Assembly (NCBI GenBank): GCA_031261445.1
Contig: JAISJQ010000020.1
Location: 1 to 57,511, forward strand
Source: Oscillospiraceae bacterium
Lineage (GTDB): Bacteria > Bacillota > Clostridia > Oscillospirales > Acutalibacteraceae
Direction of reading: 5' to 3'
Length of the DNA stretch: 57,511 nucleotides
The position numbers were made by a program, and so were the translations under genes. Under the pieces are notes generated by a model. It did no database searches and was not told the DNA's origin. It worked only from the letters and a program-made list of their open reading frames with translations. Position 1 is the stretch's first letter, and the number at the start of each line of letters is the position of its first letter. Shown piece after piece: positions 25,820-36,880 of this stretch.

Positions 25820-25871
25820 ACCGCCCTCACACACACACCGCGGAACATCCGCCCGGGAAAGAAGGTACTGT

Positions 25872-27233
25872 ATGAAAAAGCAAAGAAAGCCCATCCAAAA
25901 GTGGATGATCGCGCTGTTGTCGCTGCTGTTGGTCGTCGCCACGGGTGCGGGACTGCTGATTTTCCCGCTGGGCGCACCCGACCGCTCCAGTGAAATCACG
26001 GTCACCAGCTTCATTGCGACCATGACGCCCAGCGGTGGCAGCCAGATTATCCTGTACGACAAGGGCACGGGACCGGCCAATCTGACTACCGTGCTCCACG
26101 ACGGCGATGCCATCGACTTCTCGCTGGAATGGGAGAACACCAGCGGGGCGGTTTTTGCGCCCGGGGACACCCTCACCATCCCCATCCTCACCGCGCCGGA
26201 CATTACATACTTCCCGCCCGCTTCTGTGCCGCTCTCCATCGGCGGCACGGTGGTGGCGCAGGGCGTGTTCAGCATCGTCACCAGCGGCGGCAAGGACAAG
26301 CTCATCTTCACCATCACCTTCAACAGCGCCGTGACCGACAAAACCGTGGAGGGCGGCAACGCCTCTGGTTCGTGCACGATTGAGGGCACAGAAATCAAAA
26401 CGCCCATCACTTGGGAGGACGGCTCGGAGAACTTCTACGGCGTGGAGGGCAACGCCACTTTCATCAAAGCCGATGCCATAGATAACAACGACAACGAGGG
26501 CTATGTCTACTTTGACACCGAAGCCGAGGCAAAAGCCAAATCCACCCACCACGTTAGTTACGCCTATTTCCGCATTTATCCCACAGAGGCGGACGCACTG
26601 GCGGGTACGAATTTCTTGAGATTCTCCGGCGGCGCAATTGATGGCTATACCCTTGACCCCGCGGGAGATCAATACAATTTGTATCCCAATTCCTCAACCG
26701 GCCAATTTTCTTTGCATGGGCTTGACCCCTCCGAGTATTACTGGATTCGGGAACAATTAGCGCCGTCGCCGTACCTACCCATTGACGCGCCCTACCGCTT
26801 CACGGTCAGCGCGGAACTCGCGCCCTATTGGTACGTGATCTATGACAAAAAGAACCCCGCCGACGGCCCTGCGCCGTCCGTGGATACCTCCGGCGTGACG
26901 ACCTATCAGCCGCCCCAACCGCCGCCGCCCACCCCCAAACAACCCCCGCCCATCGGCAAAAACATCACCAGCACGGGGACAATCGGCAACAGCGACCCGC
27001 CCGTTGTGGGCGATGCCAAACATGTGTTCACGGCGTTACCAGATATTGGGGGGGGAATATTTCCCATCTTTCCAGTGGCGTGCCCCCTTCTTCGGCTTGC
27101 AACCAGACTACGAGGCCAACCCGCAAAAGGGGCAGACACAGAACTACGTCATTTTCGAGGACACGCTCAGCTCCAATCAGCTCTTCTCCAATTTCTACAA
27201 CTACACAAACGGTTCGGTCATCCAAATGGATGA
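25872..27233 (+). pseudogene. giant adhesin/pilus tip protein, N-terminal part, frame broken at an 8-G tract
   Basis: The gene starts with a basic N-terminus and hydrophobic secretion segment (WMIALLSLLLVVATGAGLLI). An adhesin-like beta domain (residues about 40-180) follows, then a SpaA/prealbumin-like domain starting ATFIKADAIDNN and ending in an E-box-like SEYYWIREQLAPS. A Pro-rich stretch (about 355-370) comes before GDAKHVFTALPDIGG. At 27048-27055 lies a run of eight G. Beyond it this frame gives about 60 residues of unrelated, out-of-frame sequence to the stop at 27233. Removing one G (or adding two) joins it to the next frame and would give about 2507 residues. I cannot tell phase variation, mutation and sequencing error apart. 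Confidence 0.8.
27048..27055 (+). repeat. 8-G homopolymer, possible phase-variation tract
   Basis: Eight consecutive G in the coding strand of the adhesin gene. Seven or ten G place the upstream secretion domain in frame with the downstream LPxTG-anchored part; eight does not. Slippage at such tracts switches surface proteins in many bacteria. Confidence 0.7.
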
Positions 27234-29682
27234 TTTAGGTCCGTTCTACATTGACACCTACAACCCCATAGGCAATAACACCACCTACGCCAAGTCTACC
27301 GGCGGCGTGAATTATAGCGAAAAAGACTTTTTCGCGCTGGAATGGCCGCAGAAAGTGTTCGGGCAGGATTTGTTCAACCGCAGTGGCAACTATGACGCAG
27401 ACGATGCCACAGCCCAAATCAAGAAGAGCTACTCGCACCTGAACATCACCCAGGCGGAATTCACCTACATTGTGGTGGATGCCGACTTTGCCGCCGAAAA
27501 CGGCAAGTATTCCTCCCCCGTGAAAAAGCTTTCCGAAACGGCTTACGCCACCGTGCGGGAGGCCGTGGAAGCCACGCCCATGACCTATTGCCTCATTGCC
27601 AACGGAAACGGCACGCACTCGTTGGTCATCAACGCCGGCAAGTTCGGCAACGACATGACCGCCGCCGAGGGCATCACCACCGACAACATCTATTCCAGCC
27701 GCTACAACAGCCGTCAGCACGAGTCCCTGATGATGGGAAACTATATTTACAGTGCACTGGGCAACCAGAACAGGGCAACAGAAGCGTATGCGGGTGTCAA
27801 TTCTCCGTACCAGAATATTATGGCGTTGATTCCCAAGGTGGACGCGTTTTTGGCGACCATGTCGCCGACCTACAACAGCGGCGTGAACATGAACCTCTAC
27901 CTCGAAAACAGCTACACCACCACCAACACCGCCAACAACAAATACCCCAATGCCGCCGCCTACACCGCCGCCTATAACAGCGCCATGGCGCAGTGGGCGC
28001 AACTCAAGCTCGACCTGCCCGCCTTCTTGAAGGGTGGACAGCTGGACACGGCCGACTACGAAGGTTGGGGCACGTCGCGCTCCATCTTCTACTACACCGC
28101 CGGCAAGGATGGCCCTTACGGGGCATTCAATACCTTCAACACAAAGATGACGGGCATGTTCCAGTTTGGACGTGACCCCAGCGCACAGCGCAATGCGGAG
28201 CTGGGCGATCCCACCCGCGACGACCGCTATGTGTTGGCGGCCACATACTACCGCCTGATACGCAACTACAACAGCGATGCCGGTTTGGATCAAGCGTTGG
28301 ATTCATACGCCTCAACCATGAACAAGCTCATCACCACGGGGTTGCCCGACAGCTTGACCATCCGCGACAACCTCATCAAATCCCTGCTGTTCTATTACCC
28401 AGACATTCGCACCGTGTTGGCGCGGCAACTAAACCTGCCCGTCTACACCGCCAACATCACCAACAACAACCAACGCCTCACGGCGGCACAGCTCTCGGAC
28501 GAGGCGCTGATCGACGCCATCTTCCAAGATAGCCTCTACGGGCCCTCTGGCTCTTACGTTGGCGCGGACAAATACCAGAAGTGGCGCGACCGCTATGTGG
28601 AGATTGACAAGAAACCTGCCGCAGGCAACGGCGTGGCGGGCCCGGGCAACTACGGCTGGAACGATTGGTCGGGGCTCTCCGGCATTAGCGGTTGGCTCAA
28701 CAGCCAAGGCTTGGGCTGGAACGCCTACTTCAAAAACGTCGGCATTTCCGCCCTCGCCCTGAAGCTGCGCACCATCATGACCGACACCTCCAACCCGCTC
28801 GTGACCAACAACATCAAGGTCAGCACGTGGGAGGACGACGCAGACGTGACCTACAAATATCGCTACGCGGCGGGCATCTATGGCTCAACCAAAGGCGGCG
28901 CGGCGTTCATCAAGGCCGACGCGGACGCCAACAGCAAATCCCCCGGCTGGGGTGTCGTGGCGGATTTGGACGCGCTGAGTGCCCAAAACGGCAAGCTGGC
29001 GGAGGCGAAGTTCTCCATCTACACCAGCCAAGCCAACGCCCTCGCCGGCACAAACCCCGTCAAGTTCAAGGCGGACACAAGCCCGAATACCTATGAATAC
29101 GACACGGGCGGCACGATTACGGAAATCACCACGGGGAGCACCGGCGCGTTCCAGCTCATCGGTTTCCCCAACGCCAGCGTGAGGTACTGGATCAAAGAAA
29201 CCAGCCCGCCGCCCAACTACCAGCCCATCACCACGCCCTATGAGTTCAGCATCACCGCAAACGGTAGCGCACCCAACTGTTATGCGCTCTATGACGAGTC
29301 CGCCGCCTCCACCGCGGTGGTGCTCACCAAGACTGAAAAAGACGCGCCCAGCGTCTTGCTGGCCGGCGCGAAGTTCGAGATTTGGACAGCCGCCAATGGT
29401 AAGGTCGTGGGCTTTACAAAAACCGCAGACGGCAAGTTCGCCTACGATACGGCGGCCACCAACACCACGCTGGTCACTGGCGCGGACGGCACGCTGGAAG
29501 TCACAGGCCTAGCGGCAGGGGAGTACTACTTCCTAGAGACGCAAGCGCCCATCGGCTACGTCACGCCCACGGGCAACGCGGCCAAAGTGCCCTTCACCGT
29601 GAAAGTCGTCTCCGCGCCCACCACGGTCAACGTGACCATGCAAAACACGCCCACCACGCGCGAAGACTCGTTGGCACTGCCA

Positions 29683-29940
29683 CTCAAAGCGAAAAAGACG
29701 ACCACAGGCGCGGCCATGACCGCCGGACAGTTCAGCTTTGAGCTATGGCGTTCCAACGCAAGCGGTGCGCAGCTGCAAAAGCTGCAAACAAAGCAAAACA
29801 CGTCCGCAGGCAACGAAAGCGATGTCACGTTTGACGCGCTCCTGTTCGACGCGGCGGGCACGTACTACTTCCTCGTGAACGAAGTGACCACAACGCAACT
29901 GGGCTGGGCACTGAGCACCGCGCAGTACTTAGTCAAGGTG
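29683..29940 (+). repeat. direct repeat copy A (FctA domain)
   Basis: This stretch of about 260 bp is close to 90 percent identical by eye to 31183-31440. The distance is exactly 1500 bp, so recombination between the copies would remove 500 codons in frame, including the thioester domain. Confidence 0.85.
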
Positions 29941-31182
29941 GTCGTGGTGGACGACGGCGCAGACTTGAAGTTCAGTTCCGTCACCTACGGCTCTCGCGCG
30001 GGCGCGACTGGCTCGTTCGGCGACGAGAGCACGTGGCTACCCTACCACGCGGACGGCAGCAGCAACGGCACAGCGGCAACCATCGCCTTCAACCCCACCT
30101 TTACCCCCGCATTCACCGGTGGGCCCGATCACGTCCTGCCCTATCAATATGACCCCAGCTTTGTCATGGTGCGCAAAAAGAACTTCAGCGCAGCGCCCGC
30201 TTGGCGGCAACTCTACCGCGACTTCAACAACGTCTTCCGCCTAGAAACGCAGAGCGAACCCTATGTGGAAATCCCCGCCCTGTGCGCCGTGGAAACGGCG
30301 GACACCCCCGTCATAGACGATGCGCACACATGGCTGAGCGACCGAAACGGCACAGAGTCCGCGCTGGCGTATGCCCTGGCGACCCTTGAGTTCGGCGGCC
30401 TAGACATGAACGATTTGGTGCGTTTTCTGGCCTTACCCAGTGCGCCCGCCAGCGACCTAGAGCGCTCCTACTTAATCCAGTTTGTGCTGTGGATGTATGA
30501 GTTCCATTACCAGTACAACTTCGCCCCGTCCATGCTGCCGCCCGCCAACCTAGGCACAGGCACGGATGAGCCGTGGGGCACGACCTACGGCATCCCCGGC
30601 ACGCACTTGTCCCAACTGATCCGAGGCACAAAGCCCAACGGCAAAGGCCTCACCCGCAATTTCAGCCCGGAGTTCATCCAAGCGGTCAAGATGATCAACG
30701 AGATGATGGTGCAGTATAAAACCGGCAAGACCACCAGTCTGGACATGACCTATACGGCGTCCACACCCACCACAGGCTTGCTTACGTTCGATCACGACGG
30801 GTTCGTCCCCCACAACGCCAGCGGCGAGCAATACGATGCGCGGCTCTCGTGGACAGCCGCCAGCGGCCTGTCCGTCAAGGTGAACAGCACCAACTACACA
30901 ACGTCACCAGCGGGCGGTGTGCCCGTGAAAAAGACGGACACCATCGAGGTCACGCACACGGGCGCATTCAATACCGTCTTCACGCTGGAGGACAACGGCA
31001 AGTACCTGAAAGCGCAGAGCATCCTAGGCGACCTGACGAAAAACACCACGAACGTCACCCACCAGAACTGCATCATCGGGCACGCCGAGTTTGTCACCCT
31101 CAAAAACACACTCAACCTGTCGGGCTTTGAAGAGAATATCGAGTTTGTCAATACATACACCGCGCAAGAAACCTCTTTGGTG

Positions 31183-31440
31183 CTCAAAGCGAAAAAGACG
31201 ACCACGGGCGCGGACATGACCGCCGGACAATTTAGCTTTGAGCTGTGGCGTTCAGACGCAAGCGGTGCGCAACTTGAAAAACTGCAAACCAAGCAAAACG
31301 CGTCCGCAGGCAACGAAAGCGATGTCACGTTTGACGCGCTGCTGTTCGATGCGGTCGGTACGTACTATTTCCTCGTGAACGAAGTGGGCACGCCGCAACC
31401 CGGCTGGGTGCTGAGCACCGCGCAGTATTTGTTCAAGGCA
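31183..31440 (+). repeat. direct repeat copy B (FctA domain)
   Basis: Second copy of the repeat at 29683-29940. Both encode LKAKKTTTGA, then MTAGQFSFELWRS, ASGAQL and GNESDVTFDALLFDA. Confidence 0.85.
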
Positions 31441-33392
31441 GTGGTGACAAGCGTTGGTGATCAGTTGCAGGTGACGGTTACATACGGCTCTCGGGCGGGA
31501 AATTCCGGCACCTTCGGCAGCGAGAAAAGCCAAACCGGTGGACCGCTGACGCCCGGACACCGGTATACGGTGGCGCTGGATACCGATGCCCACAGCATAT
31601 GGCTAATCGACATGGATCATGCGAAGGGTGTGTACGATCACGAGATCAAAACCGCGGACGACACGCTGGTGTACACATCGGGAACAGCCTACCCTGCGGG
31701 GTCGTGGCTGACCTATCTGGCCGGTAAGCACGGAGTGAGTGGCTCCGCCGATGGCCTTGCCCAAAACGCGTCCTTCAATGCCCCTCAAGGGGTGGTTGTG
31801 GCGGAGAACGGCGATATTTACATTGCGGATACCGAAAACAGTTCTATACGCCGTATCTATTGGAACACCGCCGCTACCCCGCCGGACTGGTATGTAGAGA
31901 CCGTAGCAACGGGACTGCACAAGCCCATGGGATTGGCGATTTATGACGGCTGGCTGTATACCGCGCAAAGCGAAGCGACGGGCGGAAACAGGATCGTCAA
32001 GGTGAATATGCAAAGTCATCAGGTGCTGTCTGTGGCGGGCAACGGAAGCGTCCCTGCCAATCAGTACACCAACTGCGGAGACGGCACATATACCGCCACG
32101 TCTATCACGGCATCTCCCCTTTTCAAGGGGCCTATGGATGTGGCGTTAGACGCACAGGGGAACATCTATGTGGCGGACACGGATCAACACAGAATCCGCA
32201 AAATCAGTGCCGATTTGACCCAAGTGCGCACGATTTACGGCGACGGCGGCGCGACAGTCGCCAGTTATCCCCGAGGGATTGAGGTGGGGCCAGACGGCGC
32301 AGTCTATGTCAGCCTGAGCGGCGCGAACAAGGCAGCCGCCGCGCCCGGCAACGTGATCGTCAAGCTTACGCCCGCAGACAATACCTTTGGCGCGGCATAC
32401 ACGGCGCAGGATTATATCGGGGTGCGCGACAACGGCGGATTTGTCATTCCCCGAGCTAATCCCCTCCAGTACGTGTCAGTTCCAGACGACCATCAGAACG
32501 GCACCAGCGGCGCAAAGCTCTTCCATCCCCGCGGCTTATCCATCGATCCCATAACCGGCGATCTGTATTTCTCCGATGAGGGCAACGGAGCGATTAGAAT
32601 GAAGCTCGGATTGGACGATACCGTAAAAACCCTTGTGGGCACGGGTAATGAAGCTGGATCAGCAAAGCCGCCGGATGGCGTTTATTCAAACGGCTTCCAG
32701 TTTTACGAACCCATGGACGTCTTCTTCTTCCGCGTGTCCTCCGATGGCGGGGAGGTCACGTTTACAAACCGTTTCGATGGTGACACGCTGGACTTTTCAT
32801 TCATCAAGACGGATAACACCGATCAACCCTTCGGAGAAAACGAAGCCGCCTTTGCGCTCTATGCCTGCCAGACACCTACCACGCCGAGCCACACCCATGA
32901 CGAGCTTGTGTCTGACGAATCCGGCAACTGCTGGTATACCGACCCGCCGTACCAAACGGCGGTGACCGATGCGGATGGCCGTGTCAGCTTTACGGGGCTT
33001 GCCACGGGCGAGTATATGTTGGTAGAAACCAAAACGTTGGCCGGTTATCAATTGCCCACCGGGCAGTGGCTGCTAAACGTGGACGTAGACGCAGACACGA
33101 TCACCATCACGGCAAAGGGGTCAGATTTGCCGCCGGCCTTCAAGGTCACCATCGCGGGGGATGGCAGCGCACTCTATTCGTTGCCCAACTATCCCAAGCT
33201 GATTCTACCAAAATCCGGCGCCGTTACTTCCTTGCTGTTCACCGTCTTCGGTGTGCTGCTGGTGGGCGCGGCGGTCTTCCTGGGACTGTTCAAACGCCGC
33301 AGGAGAAACAAAGATTCCGGGGCAGACGGGTTACTGTCCCGTATATATAAATTACCCAAAGGCAAACACAAACCAAAAGGAGAGACTTTCCA

Positions 33393-35075
33393 ATGAAAAA
33401 AATCACAAGAATCAAGTCGGTTCTCGTAGCCGCCATTGTGGGCGTTATACTTCTCGCCTCGATGCTCCCCCTGACGGCTCTGGCCGCCAACGACGCCCTG
33501 CCCCCCGCCACGGGCAACCTGACCATCCACAAGTACCTGATGAACGACATCTCTGGGGCGACCACCCCCGGCGATGGCACAACCAACGTCACACTCCCAT
33601 CTGGCGCAACCCCGCTATCGGGCATTGAGTTCAAGATCTACCGAATCACACTGCCCAGCACGGGCGATGTGCCCGACAAAGCGGACTATCCAGAACCCGG
33701 ATATCTCTTTGAAAGCTACCTCAACCCCACCAAGATGACCTCCAACGGCATTGACTACGCGCTGACCCCGGCCACCGTGGCCAGCGTGACCACGGGTTCT
33801 ACGGGCGCAGTCACGGCGTCGAATCTGCCCCAAGGTCTGTATCTGGTTGTGGAGCAACCCGACGTGCGCGTCGTTAGCCCCGCCGCGCCCTTTGTCGTGG
33901 CAGTCCCCATGACCAACGTTGCGGGCGACGGCTGGCTGCAAGACGTCCATGTCTACCCCAAAAACGAAGATGTCCAGATCCACAAGACCACCGACAAGTC
34001 GGTCGTCAATGTGGGCGATTTGGTCAACTGGACCATCCAAACGGGCATCCCCACCGACATCGCGGCCTACACCAAGTTTGACATCAAAGACTTGCTGGAC
34101 GAAGCGCTTGACCTGAACCTTGCCAGTGTAAAGGTGGAAGGCTTGCTGACGGAAAACCAAGTGACGGGCACGGATCTCCCCGCCTCCACGTATACGGTTA
34201 CCTACGCGGCGACCGCCACCAACGCCACCACCTACGACGGCAACAACAATGTGCCGCGCAAAGAGCTGAAAATCAGCTTCAACAAGGTTGATAAGTTCAC
34301 CATGCCCGGCGGCACACAGGTGGACGTAGTGACGCAAGATCTGGCGAAATACAAATTCCTGCGCGTAACCTTTACGACCAACACCAACGAAAAAATCCTC
34401 GACCGCGTCGCCTTCACCGTCTGGAACGATGCTAAGGTGGAGTTCAAAAACCGCTTTGCGCAAGACAAGGAACGCATCACGGAAATCGTTAAGCACCACA
34501 CGGGCAAAGTCATCGTGCAGAAGATCGATTCCAAATCCGGCGTGGGCGTGAACGTCAACGGCGCGAAATTCAAAATCGCCTCCTCTGAGCAGAACGCCAA
34601 AGACGGCATCTATCTCCACGTTCTGCGTGACGCTGGCGGCAAAGTGATTAAAATTGTGGACTCCGGCAAGCCCGGCTATAACGACGCGGGCATGGTGGAT
34701 TGGGAAGAAACCACCGCTGGCGGCACGGCCTCCACGCCGGCCACCGCCTCCTTCGCGGGTCTGGCGGATTACACAGAGCCCAGCTACGAGGGCACGCCGC
34801 GCACCTACCTGTCCTACTGGTTGGTAGAGACGCAAGCCCCCGCTGGCTACAATCTGCTCGCCGGCCCCGTCCAAGCGACATTCACAGCGGGCAACTCCAC
34901 CGCCTCCACCTCCTACACCATCAGCGTGACAGTGAAAAACACCCCCAAATGGAATTTGCCCAAAACGGGCGGCATGGGCACAATCCTGTTCACCGTGGGC
35001 GGCGTCTCCCTTGTGGGCGCGGCGATCGTCCTGCTGGTGCTGAGCGCCAAAAAGAAGAAGCAAGAAGCGCAATAA
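33393..35075 (+). CDS. major pilin (backbone) protein, SpaA type
   Basis: 560 residues. Signal peptide at 1-31 (VLVAAIVGVILLASMLPLTA then LAA). The pilin motif VHVYPKN holds Lys190, the residue sortase C links to the next subunit. The E-box YWLVETQAPAGY lies near residue 475. The sorting signal LPKTG is at 522-526, followed by a membrane helix and KKKK. Several beta domains should form Lys-Asn isopeptides. It polymerises into the shaft. The ATG overlaps the adhesin stop (ATGA) behind AAGGAGAG. A hairpin follows it, which would favour pilin over sortase expression. Confidence 0.93.
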   Translation: MKKITRIKSVLVAAIVGVILLASMLPLTALAANDALPPATGNLTIHKYLMNDISGATTPGDGTTNVTLPSGATPLSGIEFKIYRITLPSTGDVPDKADYPEPGYLFESYLNPTKMTSNGIDYALTPATVASVTTGSTGAVTASNLPQGLYLVVEQPDVRVVSPAAPFVVAVPMTNVAGDGWLQDVHVYPKNEDVQIHKTTDKSVVNVGDLVNWTIQTGIPTDIAAYTKFDIKDLLDEALDLNLASVKVEGLLTENQVTGTDLPASTYTVTYAATATNATTYDGNNNVPRKELKISFNKVDKFTMPGGTQVDVVTQDLAKYKFLRVTFTTNTNEKILDRVAFTVWNDAKVEFKNRFAQDKERITEIVKHHTGKVIVQKIDSKSGVGVNVNGAKFKIASSEQNAKDGIYLHVLRDAGGKVIKIVDSGKPGYNDAGMVDWEETTAGGTASTPATASFAGLADYTEPSYEGTPRTYLSYWLVETQAPAGYNLLAGPVQATFTAGNSTASTSYTISVTVKNTPKWNLPKTGGMGTILFTVGGVSLVGAAIVLLVLSAKKKKQEAQ

Positions 35076-35092
35076 ATTCACTCAGAGGGCAG

Positions 35093-35146
35093 AGAGCAGA
35101 GGACAGAAGGCAGAAGGCAAAACACAATTCTGACCTCTGCCCTCTG
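35093..35146 (+). promoter_or_regulatory. inverted repeat between major pilin and sortase genes
   Basis: CAGAGGGCAGAG (35093-35104) and its exact complement (35135-35146) enclose 30 purine-rich bases. There is no T tract. It may act as attenuator or mRNA stabiliser, giving more pilin than sortase. The same arm occurs behind the BMP gene. Confidence 0.5.
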
Positions 35147-35170
35147 CAAAAGAAAGGAAAGTGACCCGGC

Positions 35171-36124
35171 ATGAAGCGTATCGCGCTGATTATTAGCATT
35201 GCGCTGGTGGGCATCGGCCTGGTCGCGTTCCCCATGGTGTCCAATTATCTCTTTGCCACGCACGCCTCCACGGCGACACAGCAATACGACGACACCATCC
35301 GCGACACGGATGCCGAGAAAATCCAGCAGATGCTGGCGGAGGCAACCGTCTACAACGAAAATTTAGAGGGCAACCCCGCCCACGACCCGTTCCTACAAGG
35401 CAGCGGCATGGCCATGGCCGACAACTACGCCAGCGTTTTGCGCATGGACAACAAGGGCACGATGGGTTACATCACCATTCCGCAAATCGGCGTGAAACTC
35501 TCCATCTTCCACAGCACCACGGACAGCGTACTGGAAAGCGGCGTGGGACATCTGGAAGGCTCGTCCCTGCCCATCGGCGGCGCGGGCACGCACGCCGTGC
35601 TCACCGGGCACACGGGGCTGGCGCACGCGAAAATGTTCACGGATTTAAGAGAACTGAAACAAGGCGCTGTTTTTTATCTGCATGTTTTAGGGCAAACGCT
35701 CGCCTATGAGGTTGACCAAATTAAGGTGGTCGAACCAGAAATCACCGAAGATCTGCGCAAAATACCGGACCAAGATTACTGCACTCTCATCACCTGCACG
35801 CCCTACGGTGTGAACTCCCACCGCCTGCTGGTGCGCGGGACGCGAATCGAATATAATCCCGAAGTTGAGCAGCAACTCATGAACGATAGCCCCCAAACGT
35901 TCCAGTGGTTCACCCAATGGAATTTGGTCATTGGCGCGGCAACGGGCACGGTTGTGGCGATTGTCATCGTGCTACTGCTGCTCAAGCGCAAAAAGAAAGA
36001 GACGAAAGGAGGACAAGAGCCATGGGACAGCCAAACGCAGTCGATCCCAGCGAATACTGGTGGGACAAACAAAAAGCGCAAAAAAGTGCCCACAAAGTAT
36101 TGGTGGGAAGAAGAAAATGGTTGA
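35171..36124 (+). CDS. class C sortase (pilin polymerase)
   Basis: 317 residues. N-terminal membrane anchor, then the class C lid with DPF in NPAHDPFLQG, catalytic His147 (TGHTGL), Cys209 (TCTPYG) and Arg222 (LLVRG). A second membrane segment (LVIGAATGTVVAIVIVLLLL) and a basic tail follow, typical of class C. It cleaves LPxTG and joins pilins. The last 103 bases also encode the start of the next sortase in another frame. Confidence 0.93.
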   Translation: MKRIALIISIALVGIGLVAFPMVSNYLFATHASTATQQYDDTIRDTDAEKIQQMLAEATVYNENLEGNPAHDPFLQGSGMAMADNYASVLRMDNKGTMGYITIPQIGVKLSIFHSTTDSVLESGVGHLEGSSLPIGGAGTHAVLTGHTGLAHAKMFTDLRELKQGAVFYLHVLGQTLAYEVDQIKVVEPEITEDLRKIPDQDYCTLITCTPYGVNSHRLLVRGTRIEYNPEVEQQLMNDSPQTFQWFTQWNLVIGAATGTVVAIVIVLLLLKRKKKETKGGQEPWDSQTQSIPANTGGTNKKRKKVPTKYWWEEENG

Positions 36125-36795
36125 TTATTTTGGCCATGGTTCTCTTGATTGCGGGTGCGAGCATTTTCTCCTTCCCGTATTGGCAGACCCTGATTTTTGA
36201 CGGCCAAGTGGAGGATATCAAGGAACAGTTTCTGGATGATATCAAAAAGGCAAGCGACCCAGAGTCGCCCTATGCGTCGCTTTACGCGTATCTGAAAGCG
36301 GAAAACGAGCGGCTGTTTGCGGAGGGTCAGGCGGATTTGGTGGATGCCCTGTCCTATCAGCAGCCCGCAGTGGATTTGTCCGCCTACGGCCTGAAAAACA
36401 ACTGCATCGGCTTCATCGCCCTGCCAACCATCGGCATTGAGCTACCACTGTATCTGGGCGCGAGCACGGAAAACATGGAAAAAGGCGCGGTACATCTCAC
36501 CAACACCTCGTACCCAATTGGGGGCGAGAACACAAATTGCGTCATCGCGGCGCACCGCGGCGCCATGACGCCGATGTTCCGAAACATCCATAAAATCAAG
36601 CTGGGCGACCGCATTACCGTCACCAATTTTCGCGAAACGCTCACCTACAAAGCGGTGGAAATCAAAATCATCAAGCCCAGCCAGAGCGACGAAATCCTGA
36701 TCCAGCCCGGTCGGGATCTGCTGACGCTGTCCTCCTGCAACCCCTTGGGCAGGAATTATCAGCGGTATCTTCTCTTCTGCGAACGCGTGGCGTAG
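36022..36795 (+). CDS. second sortase
   Basis: 257 residues. The N-terminal cytosolic stretch and a membrane segment (WLIILAMVLLIAGASIFSF) precede the sortase domain. Its catalytic residues are His178 (AAHRGA), Cys239 (SSCNPLG) and an Arg in NYQRYLLF. No C-terminal membrane segment, so it is closer to housekeeping or tip-loading sortases than to the upstream class C enzyme. The start at 36022 is supported by AAAGGAGGA. The overlap of 103 bases with the preceding gene is unusually long. It may anchor the finished pilus or load the tip adhesin. Confidence 0.88.
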   Translation: MGQPNAVDPSEYWWDKQKAQKSAHKVLVGRRKWLIILAMVLLIAGASIFSFPYWQTLIFDGQVEDIKEQFLDDIKKASDPESPYASLYAYLKAENERLFAEGQADLVDALSYQQPAVDLSAYGLKNNCIGFIALPTIGIELPLYLGASTENMEKGAVHLTNTSYPIGGENTNCVIAAHRGAMTPMFRNIHKIKLGDRITVTNFRETLTYKAVEIKIIKPSQSDEILIQPGRDLLTLSSCNPLGRNYQRYLLFCERVA

Positions 36796-36880
36796 CGCGA
36801 GGGATATAATTGCCAGCAATGAAAAAACGCTCGCGCAAGACAGGATTTTGTGATTGTGTAGGCAATGCGAGCAAAACTAC

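Larger units (their letters stand above)
27049..33396 (+). pseudogene. giant adhesin/pilus tip protein, C-terminal part
   Basis: About 2115 residues with no supported start of its own. The order is: a 550-residue region rich in Asn/Tyr; a SpaA-like domain (AAFIKADADANSK, about 28890); a second SpaA domain (LAGAKFEIWTAANGK to EYYFLETQAPIGY); a pilin-like FctA domain (29.68 kb); and a thioester-type domain with Cys at 30283-30285 (IPALCAVE) and Gln at 30478-30480 (YLIQFVLWM). A second FctA copy (31.18 kb), an NHL-type beta-propeller (31.75-32.65 kb, repeats like NIYVADTDQHRIRKI) and a final SpaA domain follow. It ends with LPKSG (33205), a membrane segment and RRRR. This is a wall-anchored tip adhesin that may bind host or bacterial surfaces covalently. 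Confidence 0.8.

Noticed and set aside
33615-35081. 488-codon open frame antisense to the major pilin gene
   Set aside because: It mirrors the pilin codons, has no ribosome site and gives a low-complexity His/Arg/Gly-rich product; a GC-rich shadow frame.
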